DNA of 64,000 nt from Noviherbaspirillum saxi (GCF_003591035.1 NZ_QYUO01000001.1:1984001-2048000); one strand, 5' to 3'; positions 17,193 to 27,642 are shown, numbered from the stretch's first letter. The notes: a model not told the origin generated them from the letters alone. A program made the numbers and translations.

Positions 17193-19273
17193 ACTTGGCC
17201 TCCAACTAGGCTGGTAACTCTAATCGTTTTGGAATCGGGAAGTTCTGCGTGCGACAAGACCTTGAGTTGCGGCAGCGCGCGGCGCAGGAAGCGTGCGAGC
17301 AAAGCACGCAACGGACCAGGCACCAGCAGTACCGGCGTCAATCCCATCTGTTCTTGCTGCCTTGCGGCCTGCTCGGCCTGTGCGGCTATCGTGTCGGCCA
17401 GCCCGGGCTCGATGCCCGCGCCATCTGGGCCGCTGGACTGCAGGGCTTGCATCAGGATGCGTTCCAGGCGGCTGTCGAGCGTGATCACCGACAGCTCGTT
17501 GGTCGCCGGGAAAATCTGCTGCACGATCGCACGGCCCAGCGCAACACGCACCATCGCGGTCAGTTCGTTCGGGTCCTGGATCTGCGGCGCGTATTCGGAC
17601 AAAGTTTCGATGATGGTACGCATGTCGCGAATATGCACGCCTTCGATCAACAGGTTTTGCAATACCTTTTGCAAGGTCGACAGCGAAATCAGTTTGGGCA
17701 CCAGGTCTTCGACCAGCTTGGGGCTATCCTTGCCAAGGTGGTCGAGCAGTTGCTGGACTTCCTGGCGGCCGAGCAGTTCAGCGGCGTGCGAAGTGATCAA
17801 ATGGTTCAGATGGGTCGCGATCACCGTGCCGGCATCGACCACGGTATAGCCGAGTGCCTGAGCATGTTCGCGCAGGCTGCTGTCGACCCAGACCGCGGGC
17901 AATCCGAAGGCAGGATCGGTGGTGATATTGCCCGGCAATGTGCCGTTTACCATACCGGGATTGATCGCCAGGAACTGGCCGACATAGGCTTCGCCGCTGC
18001 CCACTTCCACGCCCTTGAGCGCGATGCGATAGGCTGCCGGCTTGAGTTCCAGATTGTCGCGAATGTGCACGGGCGGCGACAGGAAGCCGACTTCCTGAGC
18101 AAACTTCTTGCGAATGCCCTTGATGCGACGCAACAGTTCGCCATTCTGGCCTTTGTCGACCAGGGGAATCAGGCGATAACCAACTTCCAGGCCGAGCGTA
18201 TCGACCGGAACGATATCCTGCCAGCTCGCCTCTTCCATTTCCGGCGCGGCGATCGCGGCTTCCGGCACCGGTGCCGGTTCTTCGTTCTGCTTTTTTTCGC
18301 GCTGCGTAATCATGTAGGCGCCACCGCACAGCGCGCCGCCCAGCAGGATGAAGGGGATATGCGGCATGCCCGGGATCAGGCCCATGCCGCCGATGATGCC
18401 GCCGGTGATGTAAAGCACGCGCGGCTTTGCAAACAACTGGTTGACCAACTGCCCGCCGATATCCTGTTCGCTTGCCACGCGCGACACCACGACGCCGGCG
18501 GCGGTCGAAATGATTAGTGAAGGAATCTGCGCGACAAGGCCATCGCCGATTGCCAGCAGCGTGTAATTCTTGAGCGCCATCTCGAACGCAAGGTCATGCT
18601 GGACCATGCCAACGATCAGGCCGCCGAAAATGTTGATCACAGTGACCAGGATGCCGGCGATCGCATCGCCGCGCACATATTTGCTGGCACCGTCCATGGA
18701 GCCGTAGAACTCGGCTTCCTGCGAGACTTCCAACCGGCGCGCACGTGCTTCCTGCTCGCCGATCAGGCCTGCATTCAGGTCTGCGTCGATCGCCATCTGC
18801 TTGCCCGGCATCGCATCGAGTGCGAAACGCGCACCGACTTCGGCGATACGGCCCGCGCCCTTGGTAACCACGACGAAGTTGATGATGGTCAGGATGACGA
18901 AGACCACGATACCGACGGTGTAGTTACCACCGATCAGGAAGTGGCCGAAGGCCTCGATCACCTTGCCTGCGGCATCAGGTCCCTTGTGGCCTTCGGTCAG
19001 CACCACGCGCGTGGAGGCGACGTTCAGCGACAGACGCAACATGGTCGACACCAGCAGAACCGCCGGGAACGCCATGAAATCCAGCGGCTTGATGGTGTAC
19101 AGGCTGGTCAGCAGCACGATGATCGACAGCGCGATATTGAAGCTGAAGAACATGTCGAGCACGAAGGCCGGCAACGGCAGCACCATCATCGCCAGCATCA
19201 TCATGATGAGGATAGGCGCAGCGAGTGCCTTCGATTGTCCGGTCAGCCATGCTGGCAGTTTCAGGCTGTTCAT
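17189..19273 (-). CDS. flhA: Flagellar export gate protein FlhA
   Basis: FlhA is the major export-gate protein of the flagellar type III secretion system. The 694-residue protein has about eight N-terminal membrane helices, the conserved FHIPEP-type signature (GKQMAIDADLNAGLIGEQEA followed by ARRLEVSQEAEFYGSMDGAS KYVRGDA), and the cytoplasmic substrate-docking domain (VGYRLIPLVD, VHIRDNLELKPAAYRI, LLIEGVHIRDMRTIIETLSE). Length matches the family (E. coli 692). Both neighbours overlap it by 4 bases (ATGA type), indicating translational coupling with flhB and flhF. Confidence 0.98.
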   Translation of the reverse strand: MNSLKLPAWLTGQSKALAAPILIMMMLAMMVLPLPAFVLDMFFSFNIALSIIVLLTSLYTIKPLDFMAFPAVLLVSTMLRLSLNVASTRVVLTEGHKGPDAAGKVIEAFGHFLIGGNYTVGIVVFVILTIINFVVVTKGAGRIAEVGARFALDAMPGKQMAIDADLNAGLIGEQEARARRLEVSQEAEFYGSMDGASKYVRGDAIAGILVTVINIFGGLIVGMVQHDLAFEMALKNYTLLAIGDGLVAQIPSLIISTAAGVVVSRVASEQDIGGQLVNQLFAKPRVLYITGGIIGGMGLIPGMPHIPFILLGGALCGGAYMITQREKKQNEEPAPVPEAAIAAPEMEEASWQDIVPVDTLGLEVGYRLIPLVDKGQNGELLRRIKGIRKKFAQEVGFLSPPVHIRDNLELKPAAYRIALKGVEVGSGEAYVGQFLAINPGMVNGTLPGNITTDPAFGLPAVWVDSSLREHAQALGYTVVDAGTVIATHLNHLITSHAAELLGRQEVQQLLDHLGKDSPKLVEDLVPKLISLSTLQKVLQNLLIEGVHIRDMRTIIETLSEYAPQIQDPNELTAMVRVALGRAIVQQIFPATNELSVITLDSRLERILMQALQSSGPDGAGIEPGLADTIAAQAEQAARQQEQMGLTPVLLVPGPLRALLARFLRRALPQLKVLSHAELPDSKTIRVTSLVGGQV

Positions 19274-20436
19274 TGCAGGCGTCCGTCAGCTTTTTGCGCA
19301 GCCGGATTGAGCGGATCGAGTTCCGGCGGGACTTCCAGCTGATCCGGTTCCTGCGGTTTGACGCCGCCATCGCGACCATAGGCGCGCAGCTGGAATACAT
19401 AGGCGAGCACTTCGGCCACGGCGGTGTACAGAGAAGCGGGAATCTCGTCGCCGAGTTCGGCATGACGGTACAGCGCGCGGGCCAGTGGCGGCGCTTCCAG
19501 CAAGGCGACCTTGTTTTCGGCGGCGATTTCGCGAATCTTGGCAGCGACTTCATCCGCACCCTTGGCAACCACCGTCGGTGCGCGCATCTTGCCTTCGGTG
19601 TACTTGAGCGCGACCGCATAGTGGGTCGGGTTGGTGACGACCACATCGGCGGTCGGCACTTCGGACATCATGCGGCGCTTGGCCATCTCGCGCTGCAACT
19701 GGCGGATTCTCGCTTTAACTTGCGGGTCGCCATCGGATTCCTTGGATTCCTGACGCAATTCTTCGCGCGTCATCTTCAGTTTGCTGGCGTACTGCCACAG
19801 CACGTAAGGCACATCGATCAGGGCGATCACGACCAGACCGCATACGATGGTAATGAAGCCGGTCAGCAGCAGATCACCGAGGTGAGCGCCGCCCGATGCC
19901 AGCGGCTCGGCCGACAGCGCGAGCATGGGTTCGATCTGGCTGGAGATGACGACCCAGGCGATCGAGCCGACCAGCAGGGTCTTGCCCACTGCCTTGAGCA
20001 ATTCCACCAGTGCACGCACGGAAAACATATTGCCCAGGCCACTCATCGGATTTAAGCGTCCGAAATTGGGCATCAGGGATTTTGCGGTGAACAGCCAGCC
20101 GCCGATCAGCATCGGCGACCCGAGCGCGACCAGAATCAGAATACCGGCCAGTGGTGCAAGTCCAATCAGCACATCGATGGTGCTCGCACCCAGGCGCATC
20201 AGCAGCAGATCGAAGTCGAAAGCCTGCTCGCGTTCAAACGACAATCCGGAAGTAAGCATGCTGTTGAGGCGCCGGACAAGACCTTCGCCGGTGAACATGA
20301 GACCGAGCGCGCCCGCAAGCAAAACCGTACAGGTAGCCAGTTCCCGCGATCGGGGAACGTCGCCTTCCTCACGCGCCTGCTCCAGTCTTCTGGATGACGC
20401 TGGTTCTGTTTTTTCGAGTTCGCTATCTTCGGCCAT
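19270..20436 (-). CDS. flhB: Flagellar export switch protein FlhB
   Basis: FlhB controls the switch from rod/hook to filament export. The 388-residue protein has four membrane helices (about 34-52, 88-112, 146-165, 188-213) and a cytoplasmic domain with the self-cleaving NPTH motif at residues 269-272 (VVVTNPTHYAVALKY). The N terminus is the charged EDSELEKTEPASSRRLEQAR block usual for FlhB. The C-terminal tail beyond residue 355 is Pro/Glu-rich. It is first in the flhBAFG-fliA run. Confidence 0.97.
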   Translation of the reverse strand: MAEDSELEKTEPASSRRLEQAREEGDVPRSRELATCTVLLAGALGLMFTGEGLVRRLNSMLTSGLSFEREQAFDFDLLLMRLGASTIDVLIGLAPLAGILILVALGSPMLIGGWLFTAKSLMPNFGRLNPMSGLGNMFSVRALVELLKAVGKTLLVGSIAWVVISSQIEPMLALSAEPLASGGAHLGDLLLTGFITIVCGLVVIALIDVPYVLWQYASKLKMTREELRQESKESDGDPQVKARIRQLQREMAKRRMMSEVPTADVVVTNPTHYAVALKYTEGKMRAPTVVAKGADEVAAKIREIAAENKVALLEAPPLARALYRHAELGDEIPASLYTAVAEVLAYVFQLRAYGRDGGVKPQEPDQLEVPPELDPLNPAAQKADGRLQ

Positions 20437-20690
20437 CGCCGACTCCTGTATCGCCGCCCTGCCGCACTCCGGATGACGCAGTGGGGGTCAATAGGAACGA
20501 TTATTCGCGAAATATCAGTTTGACTATCCGGCGAACAACAATGAAAACCCGTCGCTATTCGCAGGTGGTTGACTGATGCGGATCAGGGAGAAAATCGGCG
20601 GACTGAATGGCGTGCAAAAACATATGCCGAATCGGGATGATGGACCGGCATGCAAGGCATCCGGCCTGTTCGCACCCCCAAACTAAGCCC

Positions 20691-21926
20691 TTACAACTTG
20701 ATGCTTTGCGCCCAGGCCAATGCCGCCATTTGCGACTCGTTTACCTGCTTGGCACTGATGCACAGGGAGGTTGCCATCGCATCAACCTTGGCGCTATTCA
20801 ATTCGCAGGCTTCGGCCAGAGCGAGGAAAGGACCGTAGATGCCATCGCGCGACAGCAGCGCCTGCGTCACCGATTCGGACAACTGGATCTTTTCCAGAAC
20901 GTCTTCCATCGGCACACCCAGCAATTTGTCGAGCAGCGAAAACATTCCGGCCACAAACAGGTTTTCCGCCTCGTTGCGAGGCAGGAAGGTGCTGCCCAGG
21001 AGTTCGGCAAAGCGGCCGCGTATCACCGCGGTATGCATCAGCACAGGCGAATAGCCGGTAGTGGTCGCTGTGGCCAGCAACAACGCGAGCCAGCGATACA
21101 GTGGCGAATACCCGAGCATGGTCACCGCATGCTTGAGCGACTGTATTTCGCAGCCAAGCCCGAAGCCTGCCGAGTTGATATAGCGAAGCAGCTTGTATGA
21201 CAGTGCCGCATCGCGCTTCAGCACATTTTCCAGCTGCCTGACATCGGCGTTCTTGCGCACCATGTCCATCAGCTGCAGAATCATCGCCTGCGCCGGATTG
21301 AGTTCACGCGAATGGTTTCCCGGCCGCGGCGTCAGGTGCAGATTGCCGACGAAGGCATACAGGCCGATCTGCGCGCAAAGATCGTAGGCTTGCCATGTTT
21401 CCACTTCGCGCGCGACCATGCGCACCGTCAGCATGTTCAGCGAACGGAAATGCTGGACCTGGGCAGCGAAATTCGCCGTACCGATCGGCGTTTCCACATG
21501 CGTGACATGGGCCAGCAAGCCTTTATCCATTGTGGCGATATCCACGCCGCGCAGCGAGATGCCATATCCTTTTGCGCGTGCAGATTGAATTGCCGCAATC
21601 GCGGTTTCGTCATGAACATCATCACCGCGCAGCGCCAGCACGGTTCCCTTTGGCGGCAACGCGCAGATTGCCTCGTGTTCCAGCATGACCGGCGACACTT
21701 CGATAAAGACAATCTGGTCGCCGAGCAGTGCGCCCGATTCGGTATTGTTGAGCTGGTCCGCTACGAACTGCGCAAGTGCGACGACTTCCGCTTGGCTCGG
21801 CCTGCGCTGTTCCAGTTTCACGTGCTGCCATGACAGCTCATAGCCGAGCACGCGCTCCTGCGAGTTGACCAAAGGCTCGCGAACGATAAAGGTCTCTGCT
21901 TGCATGTGTGAAATCCCGGGCGTCAC
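20691..21926 (-). CDS. EAL-like / HDOD signalling protein
   Basis: The product (411 residues from GTG 21926; 404 from ATG 21905, start not settled) joins an N-terminal EAL-like half (FIVREPLVNSQERVLGYELS) to a C-terminal HDOD domain (about 200-400; LNPAQAMILQLMDMV, DAALSYKLLRYINSAGFG, LKHAVTMLGYSPLYRWLALL). The normal EVL/EAL and metal-binding acidic motifs of active phosphodiesterases are not evident, so this is probably a non-catalytic c-di-GMP-related or protein-binding module of the YuxH/CdgJ type. It lies between cheZ and flhB, which suggests a motility regulator; specific function is unknown. Confidence 0.75.
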   Translation of the reverse strand: MTPGISHMQAETFIVREPLVNSQERVLGYELSWQHVKLEQRRPSQAEVVALAQFVADQLNNTESGALLGDQIVFIEVSPVMLEHEAICALPPKGTVLALRGDDVHDETAIAAIQSARAKGYGISLRGVDIATMDKGLLAHVTHVETPIGTANFAAQVQHFRSLNMLTVRMVAREVETWQAYDLCAQIGLYAFVGNLHLTPRPGNHSRELNPAQAMILQLMDMVRKNADVRQLENVLKRDAALSYKLLRYINSAGFGLGCEIQSLKHAVTMLGYSPLYRWLALLLATATTTGYSPVLMHTAVIRGRFAELLGSTFLPRNEAENLFVAGMFSLLDKLLGVPMEDVLEKIQLSESVTQALLSRDGIYGPFLALAEACELNSAKVDAMATSLCISAKQVNESQMAALAWAQSIKL

Positions 21927-21957
21927 CGCGGTGACGGATTAAATCGGTTCAAGAAGA

Positions 21958-22626
21958 TTAGAAGCCCAGGCTTTCAAGCAGGTCGTCGACCTGCCCCTGG
22001 TCTGCGACGACATCGGCATTTCCGACCGGATTGATCTGCGGACCGTTGAGCAAGCCATGACCCGCTTCCCGCTTGATATCCGTCGGTGCGTAGTCGATGA
22101 GCAGCTGAACCAGCTGCTGCTCAATGCCATGGGCAAGTTCGGTAACGCGTTTGATCACCTGACCCGTGAGATCCTGAAAATCCTGGGCCATCATAATGTC
22201 GAGCAATTGCTGGCGCGTCGCTGCGGCGGCAGTTCGACTGCCGTCGGCGAATGCCAGGGCGCGTTCCAGGGTTTCACGGTATTGCTGCTCCGAACATGGG
22301 CCGTGGAGAACAGCGCGTATCTGTTCCGCCAGTGGTGCTGCATCCGATTCGATGCCTTCCTGTAAAGGCATCGCATTTTCGGTCGCGGTCAGCACACGCG
22401 AGGCAGCCTGCTCCGTCATCTTCGCAACGTAGTCAAGGCGGTCTCGTGCATCGGGAATGTCGTGCGCCGCCTTGGCCAGCAGTTTGTCGAAGCCAAGGCC
22501 ACGCAGATTGTCGTGCAACAGGCGAGTCATCTGACCCACGCGTGCCAGCATCTCCTCCTGCGCCACCAGGTCTGCTCCCGGTGCCGGCTGCAGCGCCTGA
22601 CTCACGTCAGGCTCCGACTTTTTCAA
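21958..22626 (-). CDS. cheZ: CheY-P phosphatase CheZ
   Basis: CheZ dephosphorylates CheY-P. The 222-residue protein is a long helical hairpin containing the catalytic motif [14 protein letters not shown]152 and Q156 correspond to E. coli D143 and Q147. The C terminus ends [13 protein letters not shown], the CheY-binding amphipathic helix of the family. Its start overlaps the end of cheY by 20 bases, so the enzyme and its substrate are translated together. Confidence 0.97.
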   Translation of the reverse strand: MKKSEPDVSQALQPAPGADLVAQEEMLARVGQMTRLLHDNLRGLGFDKLLAKAAHDIPDARDRLDYVAKMTEQAASRVLTATENAMPLQEGIESDAAPLAEQIRAVLHGPCSEQQYRETLERALAFADGSRTAAAATRQQLLDIMMAQDFQDLTGQVIKRVTELAHGIEQQLVQLLIDYAPTDIKREAGHGLLNGPQINPVGNADVVADQGQVDDLLESLGF

Positions 22627-23005
22627 GCTTCTCGAAGATCTTCGACAGTTTCTCGTCCAGCGTCGCTGCGGTAAAAGGCTTGACGACGTAGCCGTTGGCG
22701 CCGGCCTGAGCTGCCGCGATAATGTTTTCCTTCTTCGCTTCCGCGGTCACCATCAAGACCGGAAGCTTGGACAATGCTGCATCGGCACGGATATTCTGCA
22801 GCATGGTCAATCCATCCATGACCGGCATGTTCCAGTCAGAGATCACGAAATCGAATTGCTCGCTTCGCAGCTTGGAAAGCGCCATCGCGCCGTCTTCGGC
22901 TTCGTCCACATTCGTGTAGCCCAATTCTTTCAGCAGATTGCGAACGATACGACGCATCGTCGAGAAATCGTCAACCACCAAGAACTTTGTATTTGGACCC
23001 GCCAT
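22607..23005 (-). CDS. cheY: Chemotaxis response regulator CheY
   Basis: CheY-P binds the flagellar switch to change rotation. The 132-residue single receiver domain has the acidic pair in [20 protein letters not shown], the phospho-acceptor Asp in [13 protein letters not shown], the switch Thr in [13 protein letters not shown] and the invariant Lys in YVVKPFTA. It is very close to enteric CheY. It overlaps cheZ and is separated from cheB by a 216-base gap, so it probably has its own promoter. Confidence 0.98.
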   Translation of the reverse strand: MAGPNTKFLVVDDFSTMRRIVRNLLKELGYTNVDEAEDGAMALSKLRSEQFDFVISDWNMPVMDGLTMLQNIRADAALSKLPVLMVTAEAKKENIIAAAQAGANGYVVKPFTAATLDEKLSKIFEKLEKVGA

Positions 23006-23221
23006 GAATTACTCCATTGATTCTGCAAATCGTTATCGACCAGTCGTTCTGCTACGGACCTGAACGGTCCGCAGGGCCTCAGTATAATCCTATCGCTATT
23101 GATTATGCACCCAAAGCATATGCAAACTTGGATGCCATTAACAACAGCGAGACATTTTCACCATCGCAGGCCGGGTAGGAATATATCAAATGACAACACC
23201 ACCCTGCGCTGACGACATACA

Positions 23222-24298
23222 TTACACGCGCAAGGCCCGACTGCTGTTGGCAGCAAGATAGCCCAGCACCATTCCAGGCAATGCCGCCAGCGCACCGACT
23301 TCATGAGTCGCACCTACCGCGATCGCTTCGCGCGGCATGCCGAACACGACACAGGATGCCTCGTCCTGCGCAAAGTTGTACGCGCCGGCGCTCTTCATTG
23401 CCAGCATGCCGTTCGCACCATCCTTGCCCATGCCGGTCAGAATGACACCGACCGCATTCTTGCCGGCATGCCGCGCGGCCGAATCGAACAGTACATCGAC
23501 CGACGGACGATGCCGGTTCACCGGCGGGCCCTGATCGAGCTGGGTCATGTAGTTTGCACCGCTGCGCACAAGCTGCAGATGCGAATGACCGGGTGCGATG
23601 AATGCATGGCCGGGCAATACCCGTTCGCCGCCTTCGGACTCACGCACCGTGATCTTGCACAAGCCGTCGAGGCGCTTGGCAAAGGAACGGGTAAAGCCTT
23701 CAGGCATATGCTGCGTGATCAGGATGCCTGGGCAATCGGAAGGCATCTGCATCAGGAACTCCTTGATCGCTTCGGTGCCGCCGGTGGATGCGCCGATGAT
23801 GATGAGCTTTTCACTACTGGTAAGCGGATTGCGGATCAGCGGCAAGCCTTCGCCGGCGATGCGGTTCGGATCGGATTGTGCAACCGTGCGCGCCTTGACG
23901 CGGGCTTTTGCCGCGGCCCGTATCTTGTCGGTAATGAGTTCGGCATATTCGAGCATGCCGCTCTGAATCGACAGCTTGGGTTTGGTCACGAAATCGACTG
24001 CCCCAAGTTCCAGCGCACGCAAGGTGATTTCAGAACCGCGCTCGGTAAGCGAGGACACCATGACCACTGGCATCGGCCGCAGCCGCATCAGCTTTTCAAG
24101 AAAATCCAGCCCGTCCATACGTGGCATTTCCACATCCAGCGTAAGAACGTCGGGATTGGTCTGCTTGATGAGTTCGCGCGCAACGATGGGGTCCGGCGCA
24201 ACGCCCACTACCTCCATGTCCGGCTGCTTGCGTATGATTTCATTCATGACGCTGCGGATCAGCGCAGAATCGTCAACGATCAATACTTTAGTTTTCAT
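23222..24298 (-). CDS. cheB: Receptor methylesterase / glutamine deamidase CheB
   Basis: CheB removes methyl groups from receptors during adaptation and is activated by CheA. The 358-residue protein has an N-terminal receiver domain with D55 ([12 protein letters not shown]) and a C-terminal esterase domain with the catalytic triad S171 ([10 protein letters not shown]), H197 (ITQHMPEGF) and D293 ([10 protein letters not shown]). It follows cheD after 27 bases. Confidence 0.98.
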   Translation of the reverse strand: MKTKVLIVDDSALIRSVMNEIIRKQPDMEVVGVAPDPIVARELIKQTNPDVLTLDVEMPRMDGLDFLEKLMRLRPMPVVMVSSLTERGSEITLRALELGAVDFVTKPKLSIQSGMLEYAELITDKIRAAAKARVKARTVAQSDPNRIAGEGLPLIRNPLTSSEKLIIIGASTGGTEAIKEFLMQMPSDCPGILITQHMPEGFTRSFAKRLDGLCKITVRESEGGERVLPGHAFIAPGHSHLQLVRSGANYMTQLDQGPPVNRHRPSVDVLFDSAARHAGKNAVGVILTGMGKDGANGMLAMKSAGAYNFAQDEASCVVFGMPREAIAVGATHEVGALAALPGMVLGYLAANSSRALRV

Positions 24299-24325
24299 AA
24301 CAAATCTATTCGAAGCAAAAACGAA

Positions 24326-24937
24326 TCAGGTAAACAGTTCGATATCGCCAGCCACAGGCGTCGTCTGCAGACGGCTTGCGTAATCCTGTTCCCGGTTCAC
24401 CAGCGTGTTGTTGTTCAGTTGCTTGAGTTTCTTCACCAGCACCTTGCCGGAGCGGGGAAAGAAATACACCTTGCGAGGATGAATATCATTGAGATCTTCA
24501 GCGACCACGCGGATATTTTCGGCGCGCAGATATTCACGCACGAATAGCGCATTGCGCTCGCCGACATTGATAGCAATGAAACCGCGCAATACATTGCCGC
24601 CGCCGAAAACCTTGGCTTCCAGATTTTCACGCCGCGCCCCTGCCTTGAGCAGATCGTTGATCAGCACTTCCATCGCGTAGGTTCCGTAGCGCATCGATGC
24701 CGATACCGGACTGTCGGCATCACCTCCGCCATCGGGCAGCATGAAGTGATTCATCCCGCCTATACCAGTGACGCGATCACGGATGCAGGCCGACACGCAT
24801 GAGCCGAGAACGGTGACGATGAGCATGTCCTTGCATGTGTAGTAATACTCTCCGGGTAGAATCTTGGCTGCGTCGCAATCGAAAGTGCGATCGTAGTAGA
24901 CGTTGGTTGCGAAATGTTCTTCGATTCCGAAAGTCAT
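24326..24937 (-). CDS. cheD: Receptor glutamine deamidase CheD
   Basis: CheD deamidates receptor glutamines. The 203-residue protein has the catalytic Cys47 in VLGSCVSACIRD and His64 in GGMNHFMLP, with the FGGGNV loop and RKVYFFPRSGKV in the C-terminal half. It begins with an ATGA overlap with the cheR stop. The C terminus ends AGDIELFT, a tail also found (GDIELF) on the CheZ-like protein at 37043-37588. Confidence 0.97.
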   Translation of the reverse strand: MTFGIEEHFATNVYYDRTFDCDAAKILPGEYYYTCKDMLIVTVLGSCVSACIRDRVTGIGGMNHFMLPDGGGDADSPVSASMRYGTYAMEVLINDLLKAGARRENLEAKVFGGGNVLRGFIAINVGERNALFVREYLRAENIRVVAEDLNDIHPRKVYFFPRSGKVLVKKLKQLNNNTLVNREQDYASRLQTTPVAGDIELFT

Positions 24938-25827
24938 GGCTTGTTTGTCACTCCTGTCGGCCGTTGCATGCGATGCACATGCCTCGATGGATCAAGTTCG
25001 TACACGGTTTTACCCCTAAGCTTGAAGGCATCCGAAACATATAAAAAGTTTTCCGAATGGCCTGCGAACAGCAAGGCGTCCGGTTTCATCAACGGCGCAA
25101 AGCGGGAAAGTATCTTGCCCTGCGTCGGCTTGTCGAAGTAGATCATCACGTTGCGGCAAAAAATTGCATCGAACTGCCCGCTTACCGGCCAGTCGTCGGA
25201 CAGCAGGTTCAATTGCTTGAAGGTGACCATCTGACGCAATTCCGGGCGTACACGTACCAGGCCGGTGTGTTCGCCCTTGCCTTTCAGGAAAAAACGCCGC
25301 GCGCGCTCCGGGTTCATCTTGTCCAGCCGGTCCATCGTATAAATACCAGCGGAAGCCGTGTTCAGCACATTGGTATCGATGTCGGTCGCGATCACATGCG
25401 ACTGTGCTGCCGTTGCACCCAGCGCTTCGCACAGGGTCATTGCGATCGAATACGGCTCCTCGCCGGTGGAACTGGCGGAACACCATATCGTGACGGGCTC
25501 CTTGGCCTTGCGCACATGTTCGGCCAGAATTGGAAAGTGATGTTCTTCCCGAAAAAACGACGTGAGGTTCGTGGTCAGGGCATTGGTAAATGCTTCCCAC
25601 TCGTCGTCGTCAGGTCTGCTTTCCAGGCTGTCCAGATAAGTATGAAAAGAGCGGATGCCGGTCGCGCGCAGTCGGCGCGCAAGACGGCTGTACACCATTT
25701 CCTGCTTGCTCTCTGCAAGTGCGATTCCTGCGCGCCTGTGTATCAGCGCACGCACTCTGTCAAAATCACGTGCCGTAAACTCAAATTCCTTTGAGGCATC
25801 CGGTCTGGTTTGTCGCACCAAAGTCAT
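24934..25827 (-). CDS. cheR: Receptor methyltransferase CheR
   Basis: CheR methylates receptor glutamates with S-adenosylmethionine. The 297-residue protein has the N-terminal helical domain (DFDRVRALIHRRAGIAL, YSRLARRLRATG), the substrate-recognition NLTSFFREEHHF stretch (87-98), the SAM-binding CSASSTGEEPYSIAM motif and the FCRNVMIYFDKPTQ motif. The three receptors that follow end in xWxxF pentapeptides, the usual CheR tether. It is followed by overlapping cheD. Confidence 0.98.
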   Translation of the reverse strand: MTLVRQTRPDASKEFEFTARDFDRVRALIHRRAGIALAESKQEMVYSRLARRLRATGIRSFHTYLDSLESRPDDDEWEAFTNALTTNLTSFFREEHHFPILAEHVRKAKEPVTIWCSASSTGEEPYSIAMTLCEALGATAAQSHVIATDIDTNVLNTASAGIYTMDRLDKMNPERARRFFLKGKGEHTGLVRVRPELRQMVTFKQLNLLSDDWPVSGQFDAIFCRNVMIYFDKPTQGKILSRFAPLMKPDALLFAGHSENFLYVSDAFKLRGKTVYELDPSRHVHRMQRPTGVTNKP

Positions 25828-25856
25828 TTCAAGCCATTCCGTTGTGCATGTGCGTA

Positions 25857-27530
25857 TTACTTGCCTTGTTTACCGGACAAGCGTTTGGTTGCCGTGCCGA
25901 CTGCCGCTGCAGGTCGTGCATTCACCGGCGTGACCGTCTTTGCTGCTTTGACTGCAGCGGGCGCTGCGGCAACCGGCGCGCTCGAGCGATAACCCAGCCT
26001 GAACCCGCCCCAATGCTTGCCATTGACGTAAATTGGAGCAGACAGGTCATGCATCACTTCGCCGGTATCCCGTTTGTACGTCTGAAGCAGGAAGGGTTTG
26101 GTATTCGAACCGCAGCGCGAACCGGTGCGATCGTTGAACACACGTTTGGTCCGGTTGTTGACCAGGTCGGTTTCGTAGTCGCCGGTCAGCGGCTTGGAAA
26201 ACTTCCTGTTATGCGTAGGGAAGTAGCCGTTATTGTCGACCGCGCCGGCATAGGCAAGCTGCGTCCATTGTTCGAGGATGCGTTCCTGAATCGCCGGCAA
26301 TACGCGGTCGGTGAAATTGTCGAAGGTCGTCGTATGCTTTTGCGGATTGGTGTTCGGGATCGGCTTGTAGCTACGCTCGAACAGCGCGGCCTCGGTAATC
26401 TGACCGGTGGCGATCGCCTGCTCGAACAGCTTGCCGACCTCGTGCGCCGCATGCTGCGCGACCTCGCGCAGCGCATCATGAGACGTGCCGGCGTTGGAAC
26501 GCGCCATCGCTTCGAATAGCATTTCGCCGCGCTCCGACAAGAGCATCGCCGACTGCGCGGCACGCGGCAATTCGTCTTCGGTAGCGAGCATGCCGTCGCG
26601 AATGCGAGACACCGCGTGCGCGATCGCATTCGTGGTCTCGACATGTTCACGGGACGCGCCTGCAATCTGCTGGATCTCGTTTTCCGATACACCAGCCGAG
26701 CGTTCGATGTTACCCAAAAAGCCATGCACACGTTCGACGTTCTGTGCGGCGTCGCTTACCTTGGCCGTCAGCGAACTCATGCCGGATGCCGCGCGTTCGG
26801 CTTCGTCGTTGATTTCCTTGACCATGATGCCGATATCGTCGGTGGCCGATTTGGTGCGCTGCGCCAGTTGCCTCACTTCGCCGGCAACGACGGCAAAGCC
26901 GCGGCCATGTTCGCCGGCACGTGCCGCTTCGATCGCTGCATTCAGTGCAAGCAGATTGGTACGGGCGGCAATTTCGTTGATCACTTCGGTGATCACATGA
27001 ATACGCCGGGATTTTTCCTGCAGCGCAGCCATCAGCTGTGAAGCCGTTTGCGCATCCTGACGCGCATTGTTAATCCGTTGCAAACCCTGGTCGACTTCGG
27101 CCCGCCCGGCGACGCTTTCGCTGCGCACATCCGCGGCCACCTTGGACGCCCGCTCGGCATTGGCGGCGATCTGCTTGGTCGCCTCCGCCGTCTGATCAGC
27201 GCGACCGACGATGTCTTCGGTTATCTGAAGATCGAGGTCGACTTTTTTCTTGATGGAATCGACAAAATACGAGGTTTCGGCAGCGCCGATCATGATGTGA
27301 TCGACCTCGTCGCCGACCGCGCGAAGAATATTGGCGGCACCGGAGCCTTGCCCGCGCCGCCCGAAGAATGCCAAACCGGTTGCCGTCACCGATGCGATGA
27401 CGGCGGACACTACCGGGCCGACGCTGTCACCGCCGCCCCAGGCTGCCAAGCCAGCAGCAGCCGTGCCTGTAGCAACAGCGCCTGCACCGATGGCAAAAGA
27501 GCGCATCGGCATCTGCTTAACGTTAATCAT
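25857..27530 (-). CDS. Chemoreceptor with C-terminal sensor-like domain and no pentapeptide tether
   Basis: The 557-residue protein has two closely spaced N-terminal hydrophobic segments (about 11-31 and 37-57) with only a few residues between them, so there is no periplasmic ligand domain. Residues 100-340 are a methyl-accepting signalling coiled coil with the hairpin tip [20 protein letters not shown] and [21 protein letters not shown] separate globular domain follows (about 381-514) with [20 protein letters not shown] and [15 protein letters not shown], similar in style to Cache/PAS-like sensors. The C-terminal tail is Ala/Lys-rich and lacks the WEEF motif of its neighbours. A strong FliA-type promoter precedes it. 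The ligand is unknown; the location after cheR supports a taxis role. Confidence 0.85.
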   Translation of the reverse strand: MINVKQMPMRSFAIGAGAVATGTAAAGLAAWGGGDSVGPVVSAVIASVTATGLAFFGRRGQGSGAANILRAVGDEVDHIMIGAAETSYFVDSIKKKVDLDLQITEDIVGRADQTAEATKQIAANAERASKVAADVRSESVAGRAEVDQGLQRINNARQDAQTASQLMAALQEKSRRIHVITEVINEIAARTNLLALNAAIEAARAGEHGRGFAVVAGEVRQLAQRTKSATDDIGIMVKEINDEAERAASGMSSLTAKVSDAAQNVERVHGFLGNIERSAGVSENEIQQIAGASREHVETTNAIAHAVSRIRDGMLATEDELPRAAQSAMLLSERGEMLFEAMARSNAGTSHDALREVAQHAAHEVGKLFEQAIATGQITEAALFERSYKPIPNTNPQKHTTTFDNFTDRVLPAIQERILEQWTQLAYAGAVDNNGYFPTHNRKFSKPLTGDYETDLVNNRTKRVFNDRTGSRCGSNTKPFLLQTYKRDTGEVMHDLSAPIYVNGKHWGGFRLGYRSSAPVAAAPAAVKAAKTVTPVNARPAAAVGTATKRLSGKQGK

Positions 27531-27615
27531 TCGGCCTCCAAAGTTATTTTGGTTTCTGATTACTATCGATTTGGCGCCGTCTGGCAGGCTTGTCCTTGCC
27601 GGCCTTATATTCTCT

Positions 27616-27642
27616 TTATCGGCAGCACTTACCGCGATCTTA
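27616..27642 (-). promoter_or_regulatory. FliA (sigma-28) promoter of the receptor-cheR-cheD-cheB run
   Basis: On the minus strand TAAG (27639-27642), 15 bases, then a perfect GCCGATAA (27616-27623). It lies 86 bases upstream of the receptor start at 27530. The TAAA-N15-GCCGATAA consensus is matched at 11 of 12 positions, the best in the window. It could drive the receptor, cheR, cheD and cheB as one late operon. Confidence 0.75.

Noticed and set aside
17249..18517. 422-codon plus-strand open frame opposite flhA
   Set aside because: Composition and position indicate antisense of a GC-rich gene.
23303..24547. 414-codon plus-strand open frame opposite cheB/cheD
   Set aside because: An antisense shadow: cheB and cheD opposite have complete catalytic motifs.
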